DNA of 64,000 nucleotides. Source: Hymenobacter sp. J193. GTDB lineage: Bacteria > Bacteroidota > Bacteroidia > Cytophagales > Hymenobacteraceae. How positions within the stretch are numbered: the stretch's first letter is position 1; the number at the start of each line of letters is the position of its first letter. The translations under genes were made by a program, and so were the position numbers. Shown here piece by piece: positions 18,943 through 26,210 of the stretch. The notes beneath the pieces are model-generated. The model saw only the letters and a list, made by a program, of their open reading frames with translations, was not told the origin of the DNA and searched no databases. The DNA lies in contig NZ_JAJONE010000001.1 in the NCBI RefSeq assembly GCF_024700075.1, forward strand, positions 4,115,001 through 4,179,000, read 5' to 3'.

Positions 18943-19414
18943 TTTTAGCCCGCAGAGGGCGCTGAGGCTTGACGCAGAGGACGCAGATGCACGAGAATGA
19001 TATTTCGTTTTTGATTCGGAAGGCGGCGTTTACCATCCATATGGCGCTGGGACCGGGGCTGCTGGAATCGGTATACGAGACGCTGCTGTGCCACGAGCTG
19101 CGCAAAGCTGGCCTACGGGTTCAGACGCAAGTGGCCCTGCCCGTGGTATACGACGGCCTGACGCTGGAGCAAGGCTTCCGCCTCGACCTGCTGGTGGAAG
19201 ATAAAGTAGTGGTGGAGCTAAAATCGGTGGAAACGCTGCTGGAAGTACACCACATGCAGCTGGTCACCTACCTCAAGCTCTCCGGCTATAAGCTTGGCCT
19301 GCTCATCAACTTCAACGTGCCTCTAATCAAAAACGGCATATTCCGCAAAGTAAACGGCCTGGAAGAACCCTCTGCGCCCTCCGCGAAACCCTCCCCGCCC
19401 TCTGCGGGCTAAAA
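18943..19414. repeat. Cassette bounded by a perfect 18-bp inverted repeat around the GxxExxY gene
   Basis: TTTTAGCCCGCAGAGGGC at 18943-18960 is repeated exactly in inverted orientation at 19397-19414. Further CGCAGAGG-type words sit just inside both ends. The enclosed 472 bp hold a single complete gene whose stop codon lies in the right repeat. Confidence 0.85.
18987..19412 (+). CDS. GxxExxY family protein (PD-(D/E)XK nuclease-like fold)
   Basis: The 141-residue protein shows the family motif GPGLLESVYE, then RLDLLVEDKVVVELKSVE, in which D..VELK fits a PD-(D/E)XK core, and HMQLVTYLKLSGYKLGLLINFNV. The family has no established function. ATG 18987 (HENDIS) is preferred to the TTG at 18969. 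The last dozen residues (EEPSAPSAKPSPPSAG) are translated from the flanking repeat, so the gene end has been shaped by that repeat. It lies 48 bp after the frameshifted oxidoreductase. Confidence 0.88.
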   Translation: MHENDISFLIRKAAFTIHMALGPGLLESVYETLLCHELRKAGLRVQTQVALPVVYDGLTLEQGFRLDLLVEDKVVVELKSVETLLEVHHMQLVTYLKLSGYKLGLLINFNVPLIKNGIFRKVNGLEEPSAPSAKPSPPSAG

Positions 19415-19431
19415 CCCGTTAGCGCAACCAT

Positions 19432-20136
19432 ATGAACGACTTCGAAGCCTGGCAGCAACGGATGCAGCGGAAGCCCACGCTGCTGGGGCGCCTCACCCGC
19501 CGGGTGCAAGCGCGCCTCAACGCCCTGCTGCCCGAAAAGCTGCACAAGGCCCTCACCGTAGCCATCCAGAAAATGGTGCAGGGCGTCTTGTTCGGCTCCA
19601 TGCACACCACCCGCAAGCCCCTCGCCGATACGGCCCTGGCCGAGCGTGAAGCCTTGGTGCGCACCCGCATCCGCTACTACCGCAACACGGCCGCGGCCGA
19701 AGGAGCCGCCACCGGTGCCGGCGGCTTCCTTCTCGGCCTCGCCGATTTTCCCCTGCTGCTCGGCCTCAAGCTCAAGCTTCTCTTCGACGTAGCGGCCCTC
19801 TACGGCCACGATGTGCGCGACTATTCCGAGCGGCTGTTTCTGCTGCACATCTTTCAGCTGGCCTTCAGCTCCCAGCACACCCGCAACGAAATCTATCAGC
19901 GCGTAGCCACCTGGGAAACCTACCGCCACACCCTGCCCACCGACGTCAACGAGTTTGACTGGCTCACCTTCCAGCAGGAGTACCGCGACTACATCGACCT
20001 GGCCAAGCTGGCCCAGCTCATTCCCGTCATTGGGGCGGCCGTGGGCGCCGTGGCCAACTACAAGCTGGTCGAGCAGCTCGGCGAAACCGCCATCAACTGC
20101 TACCGCCTGCGCTGGTTTGCTTCCGAAGCACCTTAA
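19432..20136 (+). CDS. EcsC family protein
   Basis: The 234-residue protein matches EcsC proteins: an N-terminal amphipathic region, RNTAAAEGAATGAGGFLLGLADFPLLLGLKLKL-like glycine-rich hydrophobic segment at about 85-120, and AQLIPVIGAAVGAVANYKLV near the C-terminus. EcsC was named in Bacillus beside an ABC exporter, but the biochemical role is unknown. Membrane association through the two glycine-rich segments is likely. It starts 20 bp after the GxxExxY gene. Confidence 0.87.
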   Translation: MNDFEAWQQRMQRKPTLLGRLTRRVQARLNALLPEKLHKALTVAIQKMVQGVLFGSMHTTRKPLADTALAEREALVRTRIRYYRNTAAAEGAATGAGGFLLGLADFPLLLGLKLKLLFDVAALYGHDVRDYSERLFLLHIFQLAFSSQHTRNEIYQRVATWETYRHTLPTDVNEFDWLTFQQEYRDYIDLAKLAQLIPVIGAAVGAVANYKLVEQLGETAINCYRLRWFASEAP

Positions 20137-20226
20137 GGCATGTCATTCCGAGCGAAGCGAGGAATCTGGGTTAATGTTTACAAACGGTTGACTCAGATTC
20201 CTCGCTTCGCTCGGAATGGCATGCCT
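20136..20226. repeat. TGTCATTCCGAGCGAAGCGA hairpin element
   Basis: AGGCATGTCATTCCGAGCGA and its near-perfect inverse form arms of about 38 bases. The element begins at the last base of the EcsC stop. A diverged relative with the same GTCATTCCGA core is at 40097-40171. Confidence 0.88.
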
Positions 20227-20237
20227 AAAGAAAATAG

Positions 20238-20269
20238 AAAAGGCCCCGGCGTTTCCGTCGGGGCCTTTT
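20238..20269. terminator. Bidirectional Rho-independent terminator
   Basis: AAAAGGCCCCG and CGGGGCCTTTT pair perfectly with T-runs readable in both directions. It separates the convergent EcsC and Spy-like genes. Confidence 0.9.
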
Positions 20270-20288
20270 CTATGCGTGAATCAGCGGC

Positions 20289-20750
20289 TTAGCTTTTGCC
20301 TTGCTGGGGGGCCGCCATGCTCTGGCGGTGGGCTTTGCGCTTCTGCATCCGTTCGGCCTGCAGCTGGGTGTATTTAGCGTACTGCTCGGCGCTCAGGATT
20401 TGCTTGAGCTGGGCTTCGTAGCGCTGCTTGCCGGCTTTCATAGCGGCATGATGCTGCTTTTTATCGGCGGGGGCAGCAGTGGTGCCGGCCTGGGCTTTGT
20501 GGGCCTGCATTTCCTGGATACGGGCTAGGTGCAGCTGACGTACCTGAGTTGTCTGGGCGGCTGTGAGGCTCAGCTTTTCTGCCATTTTCTTGGCGGCTTT
20601 GTCGGCGCGCTGTTCGGGCGTGAGGTTGGCTTTCTGCCCTTTGTGGCCGTGGTGCATTTTCGGCTTGCCGGCCGGAGCGGTAGTGGTCTGGGCCGAAGCA
20701 GCGCCAGCGGAAAACGAGAAGGCGAGCAGAACTACAAGAAGCTTTTTCAT
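20289..20750 (-). CDS. Spy/CpxP-like periplasmic helical protein
   Basis: The 153-residue product starts MKKLLVVLLAFSFSAGAASA, a clear signal peptide. After a His-rich stretch (MHHGHKGQ) come LTPEQRADKAAKKMAEKLSL and a second LxxEQYAKYTQLQAERMQ-like helix, the pattern of Spy/CpxP and related Bacteroidota DUF4890 proteins. It probably is a periplasmic chaperone-like or metal-binding helical protein. ATG 20750 is chosen over the longer frame from 20777. The exact family assignment is moderate. Confidence 0.75.
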   Translation of the reverse strand: MKKLLVVLLAFSFSAGAASAQTTTAPAGKPKMHHGHKGQKANLTPEQRADKAAKKMAEKLSLTAAQTTQVRQLHLARIQEMQAHKAQAGTTAAPADKKQHHAAMKAGKQRYEAQLKQILSAEQYAKYTQLQAERMQKRKAHRQSMAAPQQGKS

Positions 20751-21000
20751 GACGAAGGAAGAAGTGAATTTGTGCAACTGGTGAAGTGAAGTCCGCGTCC
20801 GGCTGAAACAGAAAAACCGGCTTCATTGGGGTGGTTTGCAACTCCGGTGCCAGTTTCTTCCAGATCAAGCCAAAACGCCTTCTGAAAAAATTTAAAATTT
20901 CGACTTAAACTTTCACAACTGAATCCTGTCGTTTGAATTAGGGTGCTGTTCGTTAGGGAGTTAACCTATTTGGGGTGGTGTATCGGGTAGAAAGCGGGGT

Positions 21001-21031
21001 TTGCGGGCCCCGGAATACGGGGCTACCTTTG
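21001..21031 (+). promoter_or_regulatory. Promoter of the SAM-leader/permease transcript
   Basis: TTG (21001-21003) and TACCTTTG (21024-21031) are 20 bases apart. The predicted start at about 21036 lies shortly upstream of the riboswitch P1 helix. Confidence 0.7.
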
Positions 21032-21059
21032 CGGCATCAATTCTTTCTAGCCTGAAGGA

Positions 21060-21158
21060 TTGTTTTTATACAGAGGTGCCGAGAGACAGGCTCGACGACG
21101 CGCCGGCAACCACCCGCACCCCGCGGAACGGTGCCAACTCCTGACCATATAAAAACAA
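21060..21158 (+). promoter_or_regulatory. SAM riboswitch (SAM-I/S-box type)
   Basis: P1 is TTGTTTTTATA (21060-21070) pairing with TATAAAAACAA (21148-21158). The core reads GAGAGACAGGCTCGACGACG, CGCCGGCAACC and CGGTGCCAACTCC, matching the S-box signatures for the kink-turn region, GGCAACC and GGTGCnAAntCC. SAM binding stabilises P1. A second copy with the same P1 sequence heads the sulfate-assimilation operon at 38080-38177. The next annotated protein gene is the permease at 21447. Confidence 0.9.
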
Positions 21159-21164
21159 GTTGCC

Positions 21165-21269
21165 GTGGACTTTCTGCCTCGCCTTACTGCTCGCCCTGTT
21201 GTTCCTGCTGCCTCCTTGTGCCCGTATGTGGCCGCTGAGGCGTGTTGTAGCAAGCAGTGTTGTTGCTGA
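21165..21269 (+). CDS. Short Cys-rich leader ORF ending in Cys-Cys-Cys
   Basis: GTG 21165 opens 34 codons ending CCSKQCCC before TGA; six of the last sixteen residues or so are cysteine. The three stop-proximal codons are TGT TGT TGC. The GTG lies exactly 6 nt after the 3' strand of riboswitch P1, in an A-rich context of the kind Bacteroidota ribosomes favour. The matching leader at 37978-38073 has the same position, start codon and terminal codons with a different body, which argues for function. I infer a regulatory leader peptide that reports Cys-tRNA supply. It could instead make a small functional peptide. Confidence 0.7.
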   Translation: MDFLPRLTARPVVPAASLCPYVAAEACCSKQCCC

Positions 21270-21341
21270 GCTGAGTTGCCTGCGGGCCTGAGTTGGCCGT
21301 TTTCGGCTCCCTTCCTCTGTTTTTTATTCTGCGCAAACGTC

Positions 21342-21361
21342 GCCGGTCTACGCTGACCGGC
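21342..21361 (+). promoter_or_regulatory. Hairpin in the leader between the Cys ORF and the permease
   Basis: GCCGGTC and GACCGGC form a perfect 7-bp stem with loop TACGCT. It is followed by CAGCCTGTCTTTCTG, which is not a convincing U-run. A weaker stem (GGCCG-TTTT-CGGCT near 21294-21307) precedes a T6 run at 21320-21325. One of them could be an attenuator, but neither is as clear as that at 37882-37925. Confidence 0.4.
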
Positions 21362-21446
21362 CAGCCTGTCTTTCTGCCGTCAGGAATCAGGTTGCGCTGT
21401 TTTCTTCACTTACCCGGGAAGCTGCGGCTTCTCGCCACCCCTGTTT

Positions 21447-22904
21447 ATGCTTAAAAAGTCCCTGGAAATGCTGCGGCTGGAGGCCGCCGAAACCGGTGCG
21501 GGCACCCTGAAACGCACCCTGAACGGCTTCAACCTTATTGCCATCGGCATTGGCGTCATCATCGGGGCCGGTTTGTTCTCGCTCACCGGCATTGCCGCGG
21601 CCAACAACGCCGGCCCGGCCGTCACGCTTTCCTTCGTGGTGGCGGCCGTGGGCTGCGCCTTTTCGGCCCTGTGCTATGCTGAGTTTGCCGCCATGGTGCC
21701 GGTAGCCGGCTCGGCCTACACCTACGCCTACGCCACCATGGGCGAGCTGTTCGCCTGGATTATCGGCTGGGACCTAGTGCTGGAGTACTCGGTGGGCGCC
21801 GCTACGGTGGCTATTAGCTGGTCGCAGTACCTGCTCAAGTTTCTGAGCAAATACGGCATCCACCTACCCCCGCAGCTGGTGATGTCGCCGTTTGAAACGG
21901 CCGCGCTGGCCGATGGCAGCACCGTGCACGGCTTCGTGAACGTGCCCGCCATGCTCATCGTGCTGGCCATTACGCTTATCATCATCCGCGGCACCTCGGG
22001 CTCGGCCTGGTTTAATGCACTGGTAGTTACCTTAAAGGTAGCTGTGGTGCTGGTGTTCATTGCCTTAGGCTGGCAGTACATCGATCCGGCCAACTACCAA
22101 CCCTACATCCCGCAGAATACCGGGGTGTTCGGGGAGTTTGGCTGGAGCGGCATTCTGCGCGGGGCGGGCGTGGTGTTCTTCGTGTTCATCGGCTTCGATA
22201 TTGTGGCTACCATGGCCCAGGAAACCAAGAACCCGCAGCGCAATATGCCTATTGGCATCATCGGCTCCCTGCTGATCTGCACTGTGCTGTTCGTGCTCTT
22301 CGGCCACGTGATGACGGGTCTGGCCAACTACACCGAGTTCAAGAACAGCGCCGCGCCGGTGGCCATTGCCATCGAAAAAACGCCCTACGCCTGGCTTTCT
22401 TCGGCCGTTATTCTGGCCATCATCATCGGCTATACTTCCGTTATTCTGGTGGATTTGCTGGGTCAGAGCCGGGTGTTTTTCTCCATGGCCAAGGATGGCC
22501 TGCTGCCTCCGGTTTTCGCCCGCATCCACGAGCGGTTCCGCACGCCCCTGCAGTCGAACCTGCTGTTGGGCCTGTTCATTGCCTTGTTTGCCGGCTTCGT
22601 GCCGATTTCAGTGGTCGGCGAGATGACGAGCATTGGTACGCTGCTGGCCTTCGTGATGGTGTGCGCGGGCGTGCTCATCATGCGCAAAAAAGAACCCGAC
22701 GCGCCGCGCGGATTCCGCACCCCACTGGTGCCGCTGGTGCCCATTCTCGGCATCGTTACCTGCCTGGTGATGATGGTATCCTTGCCCTGGGAAACGTGGC
22801 TCCGTCTGGCCGTGTGGCTGGCTATCGGGCTGGCTATCTACTTCGGCTACGGCCGCAAGCACAGCAAGCTGGGCCAGGAGCGGACCGCGCAACGAGCAGC
22901 GTAA
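21447..22904 (+). CDS. APC-superfamily amino-acid permease
   Basis: The 485-residue protein has about 12 membrane segments and the APC signature near the N-terminus, FNLIAIGIGVIIGAGLFSLTG, followed by GPAVTLSFVVAAVGCAFSALCYAEFAAMVPVAGSAY-type helices. It resembles cationic amino-acid transporters (CAT/YhdG type). The SAM riboswitch and Cys leader 170-390 bp upstream suggest that the natural substrate is methionine, cysteine or a precursor; that is inference from regulation, not from transport residues. ATG 21447 gives a normal N-terminus. No other gene lies between leader and permease. Confidence 0.9.
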   Translation: MLKKSLEMLRLEAAETGAGTLKRTLNGFNLIAIGIGVIIGAGLFSLTGIAAANNAGPAVTLSFVVAAVGCAFSALCYAEFAAMVPVAGSAYTYAYATMGELFAWIIGWDLVLEYSVGAATVAISWSQYLLKFLSKYGIHLPPQLVMSPFETAALADGSTVHGFVNVPAMLIVLAITLIIIRGTSGSAWFNALVVTLKVAVVLVFIALGWQYIDPANYQPYIPQNTGVFGEFGWSGILRGAGVVFFVFIGFDIVATMAQETKNPQRNMPIGIIGSLLICTVLFVLFGHVMTGLANYTEFKNSAAPVAIAIEKTPYAWLSSAVILAIIIGYTSVILVDLLGQSRVFFSMAKDGLLPPVFARIHERFRTPLQSNLLLGLFIALFAGFVPISVVGEMTSIGTLLAFVMVCAGVLIMRKKEPDAPRGFRTPLVPLVPILGIVTCLVMMVSLPWETWLRLAVWLAIGLAIYFGYGRKHSKLGQERTAQRAA

Positions 22905-23027
22905 ACATGCGCTGAGGAAGATGGGTTTCCGGCAGCAGACCTGAGCTGTTGCACTAGCCGGGTTGTAGTGAAAGACTATAAGTAGCTTTACTCCTGATCT
23001 GTCTTCCCTTATCAGCCTATTTCACGC

Positions 23028-23915
23028 ATGGAACCAAGTGTGCCCGAGACGTCATCGATAATCCACAAGCCATCAGCTTATCCGACAATCAAGGAAAGCT
23101 GGGCCTTTCTGGGGTGGTATCTGCTGGTGATGCTGGTGGTAGGCGTGCCGGTGTTCCTGCTGTGCGAAAAAGCTCTGAACTTTTCCCGCCCGGCCACGCT
23201 GGTTATCGTCACGATCAGCAGCAACCTGGCCTTGCTGGGGGTGTTGCGTCGGCGGGCTGGCAGCCGCTGGGTACCCGTCCGCCCCCTTGGTAAAGAGCAG
23301 GCCTGGCTATATGCGGCGCTACCCATAGTGGTGCTGGCAATGGTAACGGTGCTTTCCCTGCTGGATTTGCTGCATCTGCCCAACTGGGCCGACGCTTCTT
23401 TTAAAGAGCTGGCCAAAACGCCCGTGCTGGCTTTCGGGGTACTGTGTGTGGCGGCGCCGGTGTTGGAAGAATTGCTGTTCCGGGGTGTGCTGCTGGCGGG
23501 ACTGTTGCGCAATTACCCGCAGCGGCCATGGGTGGCCATTGGTCAATCGGCGCTGCTGTTTGGTCTGATCCACGCTAACCCGGCGCAGATGGTAGGAGCC
23601 GGGCTGATTGGCCTGCTGCTGGGGTGGCTCTACTACCGCACCCAATCCTTGTGGCTTTGCATGGCCACGCACGCCCTAAACAATCTGCTGGCTTTTCTGG
23701 GTCTGGTAGTTGGTGGCCAGGAACTAGAGAAAAAGTCGGCCGTGGAAGCATTTGGCTCCTGGGGAGCATACCTCGGAGCAGTGGCAGTAAGTGCGCTGGT
23801 GCTGTACTGGCTGTTGCGGCGGGTGCAGCAGACCACCCAGCCGCCGGCGTACCCGGCTCCTGGTTTTGCTCAGGTGGAACTCCCGCTACCAGAAGCCGTC
23901 ATAGCGGCGCAGTAA
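23028..23915 (+). CDS. CPBP-family intramembrane glutamic endopeptidase
   Basis: The 295-residue protein has eight or so hydrophobic segments. It shows the CPBP (Abi/Rce1-like) motifs: EELLFRGVLLAGL with the catalytic glutamates, FGLIHANPAQ, and CMATHALNNLL. Family members cleave membrane-associated peptides or are linked to bacteriocin immunity and envelope maturation; the substrate here is unknown. It begins 123 bp after the permease, a gap in which I see no signals. A lipoprotein gene follows after 33 bp. Confidence 0.9.
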   Translation: MEPSVPETSSIIHKPSAYPTIKESWAFLGWYLLVMLVVGVPVFLLCEKALNFSRPATLVIVTISSNLALLGVLRRRAGSRWVPVRPLGKEQAWLYAALPIVVLAMVTVLSLLDLLHLPNWADASFKELAKTPVLAFGVLCVAAPVLEELLFRGVLLAGLLRNYPQRPWVAIGQSALLFGLIHANPAQMVGAGLIGLLLGWLYYRTQSLWLCMATHALNNLLAFLGLVVGGQELEKKSAVEAFGSWGAYLGAVAVSALVLYWLLRRVQQTTQPPAYPAPGFAQVELPLPEAVIAAQ

Positions 23916-23948
23916 AAAGCAATTTCCCACCCGATATTTTCCGACTTC

Positions 23949-24464
23949 ATGCGGCAGTTTATGTTTTTGCTGGCTATCTGTAGCCTGCTGGGCGCCTGCA
24001 CCCGCACCTACCACAATGTGGTGCCCGGCGTGGGCACCGTGGCTACCCGCGAAGCGTATCCGCAGGCGGAGCCCGTGCGTACCAAAAAGTCTGTGCAGCT
24101 GCCCCCGGCTCTGCGGACCAGCCTCGAAGACTACCGCCGCCGCAACGGCTACTGGCCCCAGACTACGCGCACCCTGGAAATAGAATCGGAAGCCGGCCGC
24201 CGGGCCCTGTGGCAGATGCAGCGGCAAGGCTATTCCCTCACCGAAATCCTGGTGCCGCACCCCGATACGCTTATCCTGGAATTTGCCTTCAACACCGAAA
24301 CCCGTTGGCGCACAGACCGCGACAACCCTGGTATTCCGCTGGGCCGGGAGCTGCGCGGGCGGTTTGTGTTTGTGGCCGCCGCTGATGGACAGGTGCAGGT
24401 ATGGAAAACGTTCGACAACACCTGGCGACCCGGCCGGCGCGAGTTGCTGGGCCAGCGGCCCTAA
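23949..24464 (+). CDS. Small lipoprotein of unknown function
   Basis: The 171-residue protein begins MRQFMFLLAICSLLGACTR, with a lipobox LGAC (Cys17). The mature part is soluble and beta-rich with many arginines; residues 60-75 read LEDYRRRNGYWPQTTRTLE. It probably is anchored in the outer membrane. It follows the CPBP gene by 33 bp and is closed by a terminator at 24483. No family was recognised. Confidence 0.78.
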   Translation: MRQFMFLLAICSLLGACTRTYHNVVPGVGTVATREAYPQAEPVRTKKSVQLPPALRTSLEDYRRRNGYWPQTTRTLEIESEAGRRALWQMQRQGYSLTEILVPHPDTLILEFAFNTETRWRTDRDNPGIPLGRELRGRFVFVAAADGQVQVWKTFDNTWRPGRRELLGQRP

Positions 24465-24482
24465 GCCAGCAGTAGTCAAAAG

Positions 24483-24516
24483 AAAAGCCCTGTAGCTCAT
24501 ACTACGGGGCTTTTTT
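24483..24516. terminator. Rho-independent terminator
   Basis: AAAAGCCC-T-GTAG and CTAC-G-GGGCTTTT pair with one mismatch, followed by TTTTTT. It lies between the convergent lipoprotein and siroheme/TSUP genes and can act in both directions. Confidence 0.88.
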
Positions 24517-24537
24517 ACTATTCCGCACCTACCGGAG

Positions 24538-26049
24538 CTACATAAACAGCTTGCGCAACGACCACATACTCCACACTATCACCATCAAACCCACGCCCAC
24601 GAACATCCAGCGTGTGGGAATGCGGCCGGCCAGGCGGGCAGCGAAGGGCGCAGCAGCAACCCCACCCACAATCAGCCCCAGGATAATCTGCCAGTGCGAA
24701 ATGCCAATGGTAGCGAAAAACGTGAGGGCGCTGGCAAACGTGACGAAGAACTCCGTGACGCTCACCGAGCCGATAACGTACTGCGGCGTGCGGCCCCCGG
24801 CAATGAGGGTGCTGGTTACCAGCGGGCCCCAGCCGCCTCCGCCAAATGAATCCAGGAAACCCCCGGCTGCGGCCAGGAAGCCCAGCTTCTTGTGCTTTTT
24901 GCGCGGGCCTGGCTTGGAAAATGCCTTCGAGATAATGCGGATGCCTAGCAGCAACAGGTATACCGCCAGAAACGGGCGCACGTAGCTGCCGTAGGTTTCC
25001 CCGAATTTCGAGAGCAGAAAGGCGCCCAGAATAGCGCCCAGCACGCCCGGAATCAGCAGCACCTTGAACAGCTTCTTGTTCACGTTGCCGAAGCGGTAGT
25101 GGTGGTAGCCCGAGGCCCCGCTGGCAAACATTTCGGCGGTGTGAATGCTGGAGCTGACGGCCGCCGGCGAAATGTTCAGCGTCATCAAACTGATGGCTGT
25201 GACCACGCCGTAGCCCATGCCCAGCAGCCCGTCAATCAGCTGAGCCCCGAAGCCGATGGCTACGAAGATGTAGAACGTCTGCGACGAGCTGGCCACGTCC
25301 CATACCTGCTGCCAGGTGAAGTAGTAGGAGAGAATGTTGAACACCAGCATGGCCGCAAATGCCAGCAGCGAGGCCGTGGCAATCTTGCGCCACCGCGTTG
25401 CCGCCGGCGACTCATAGGCTGGCCCGCCCGTCAGTTCGGCCGTCACGGCGTTCAGGGACTTTACCTTGTGAGCAAAGTCGCCGCCCACTTTCTCCCGAAT
25501 CACGGCCATGCGCTGGAGCACGTCGTGGAGCTCGTCGGGCAGGGCGTGGGTGAGCATTTCGCGCAGGCGCTTGGCAATGGTCGGCGACTTGCCGTTGGTG
25601 CTGATGGCAATTTTCAGGTCGCCTTTCTGCACGATGGAGCCCAGGTAAAAGTCGCAGGCGGCGGGCGTGTCGGCCACGTTGCAGAGCAGGCGCTGGCGCG
25701 TGGCGTCGGCCTTGATACTCAGGTTAAGCTCCTTGTCGTTGGTGGCCACAATCACCAGGTCGTGGCCCACAAGGTCGGTGGGGTGGTAGGGCTGCTCGCG
25801 AAGTTGTACGGCGGGGTGCCGCTCGGCCAGCAGCCGCAGCTCCGGCGAAAACCAGGTAGCCACCACCGTTATGGCCGCGCCGGGGCTGTTGGCCAGCATA
25901 GCCGACAGCTTTTCGAAGCCCACGGCCCCACCACCTACCAGCAGCACGTGCAGCTGCTCCAGCTTCAGAAACACCGGAAACAGCCGGTTGATATCCGGCT
26001 GGGGCGGCGGCTCTGGCTGGGGCAGAACGTTGTTTGAAGAAAGAGGCAT
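24538..26049 (-). CDS. Siroheme synthase (precorrin-2 dehydrogenase) fused to a TSUP/TauE-SafE transporter
   Basis: This 503-residue protein joins two functions. Residues from about 20 to 210 are a CysG-N/Met8 domain: LFPVFLKLEQLHVLLVGGGAVGFEK is the NAD-binding loop, then VIVATNDKELN, CNVADTPAACDFYLGSIV and ISTNGKSPTIAKRLRE. It would oxidise precorrin-2 and possibly insert iron to make siroheme for CysI. From about 230 on, eight hydrophobic segments with GAQLIDGLLGMGYGVV and GGFLDSFGGGGWGPLVTSTL are the repeated TSUP motif of sulfite/sulfonate/sulfate transporters. The start ATG 26049 begins MPLSSNN; the frame runs up to 26148 through a repeat. It is the last gene of the sulfate locus. Confidence 0.92.
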   Translation of the reverse strand: MPLSSNNVLPQPEPPPQPDINRLFPVFLKLEQLHVLLVGGGAVGFEKLSAMLANSPGAAITVVATWFSPELRLLAERHPAVQLREQPYHPTDLVGHDLVIVATNDKELNLSIKADATRQRLLCNVADTPAACDFYLGSIVQKGDLKIAISTNGKSPTIAKRLREMLTHALPDELHDVLQRMAVIREKVGGDFAHKVKSLNAVTAELTGGPAYESPAATRWRKIATASLLAFAAMLVFNILSYYFTWQQVWDVASSSQTFYIFVAIGFGAQLIDGLLGMGYGVVTAISLMTLNISPAAVSSSIHTAEMFASGASGYHHYRFGNVNKKLFKVLLIPGVLGAILGAFLLSKFGETYGSYVRPFLAVYLLLLGIRIISKAFSKPGPRKKHKKLGFLAAAGGFLDSFGGGGWGPLVTSTLIAGGRTPQYVIGSVSVTEFFVTFASALTFFATIGISHWQIILGLIVGGVAAAPFAARLAGRIPTRWMFVGVGLMVIVWSMWSLRKLFM

Positions 26050-26098
26050 GTGGTTGAGGTCGAGGTCAGAGAAGAAAGGCAACCCTAAGGTTGAAGGT

Positions 26099-26191
26099 GT
26101 CATGCTGAGCGGAGCCGAAGCATCTCTACCGCTTCGTTGGATTACCACTGCAACGAAGCGGTAGAGATGCTTCGACTCCGCTCAGCATGAC
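26099..26191. repeat. 93-bp GTCATGCTGAGC hairpin element, copy 2
   Basis: The long inverted repeat of about 36-bp arms (GTCATGCTGAGCGGAGCCGA and its inverse) lies between cysI and the siroheme/TSUP gene. It would form a strong hairpin in the operon mRNA and may stabilise the upstream message or lower downstream expression. Confidence 0.9.
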
Positions 26192-26210
26192 GCTCAATGA
26201 ATACTATCGG

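Noticed and set aside
21047..21253. A minus-strand ORF across the first SAM riboswitch
   Set aside because: Antisense to a structured RNA with no protein features.
24482..26192. A separate siroheme synthase gene and TSUP gene
   Set aside because: The frame is continuous with no stop or internal start signal between the domains.
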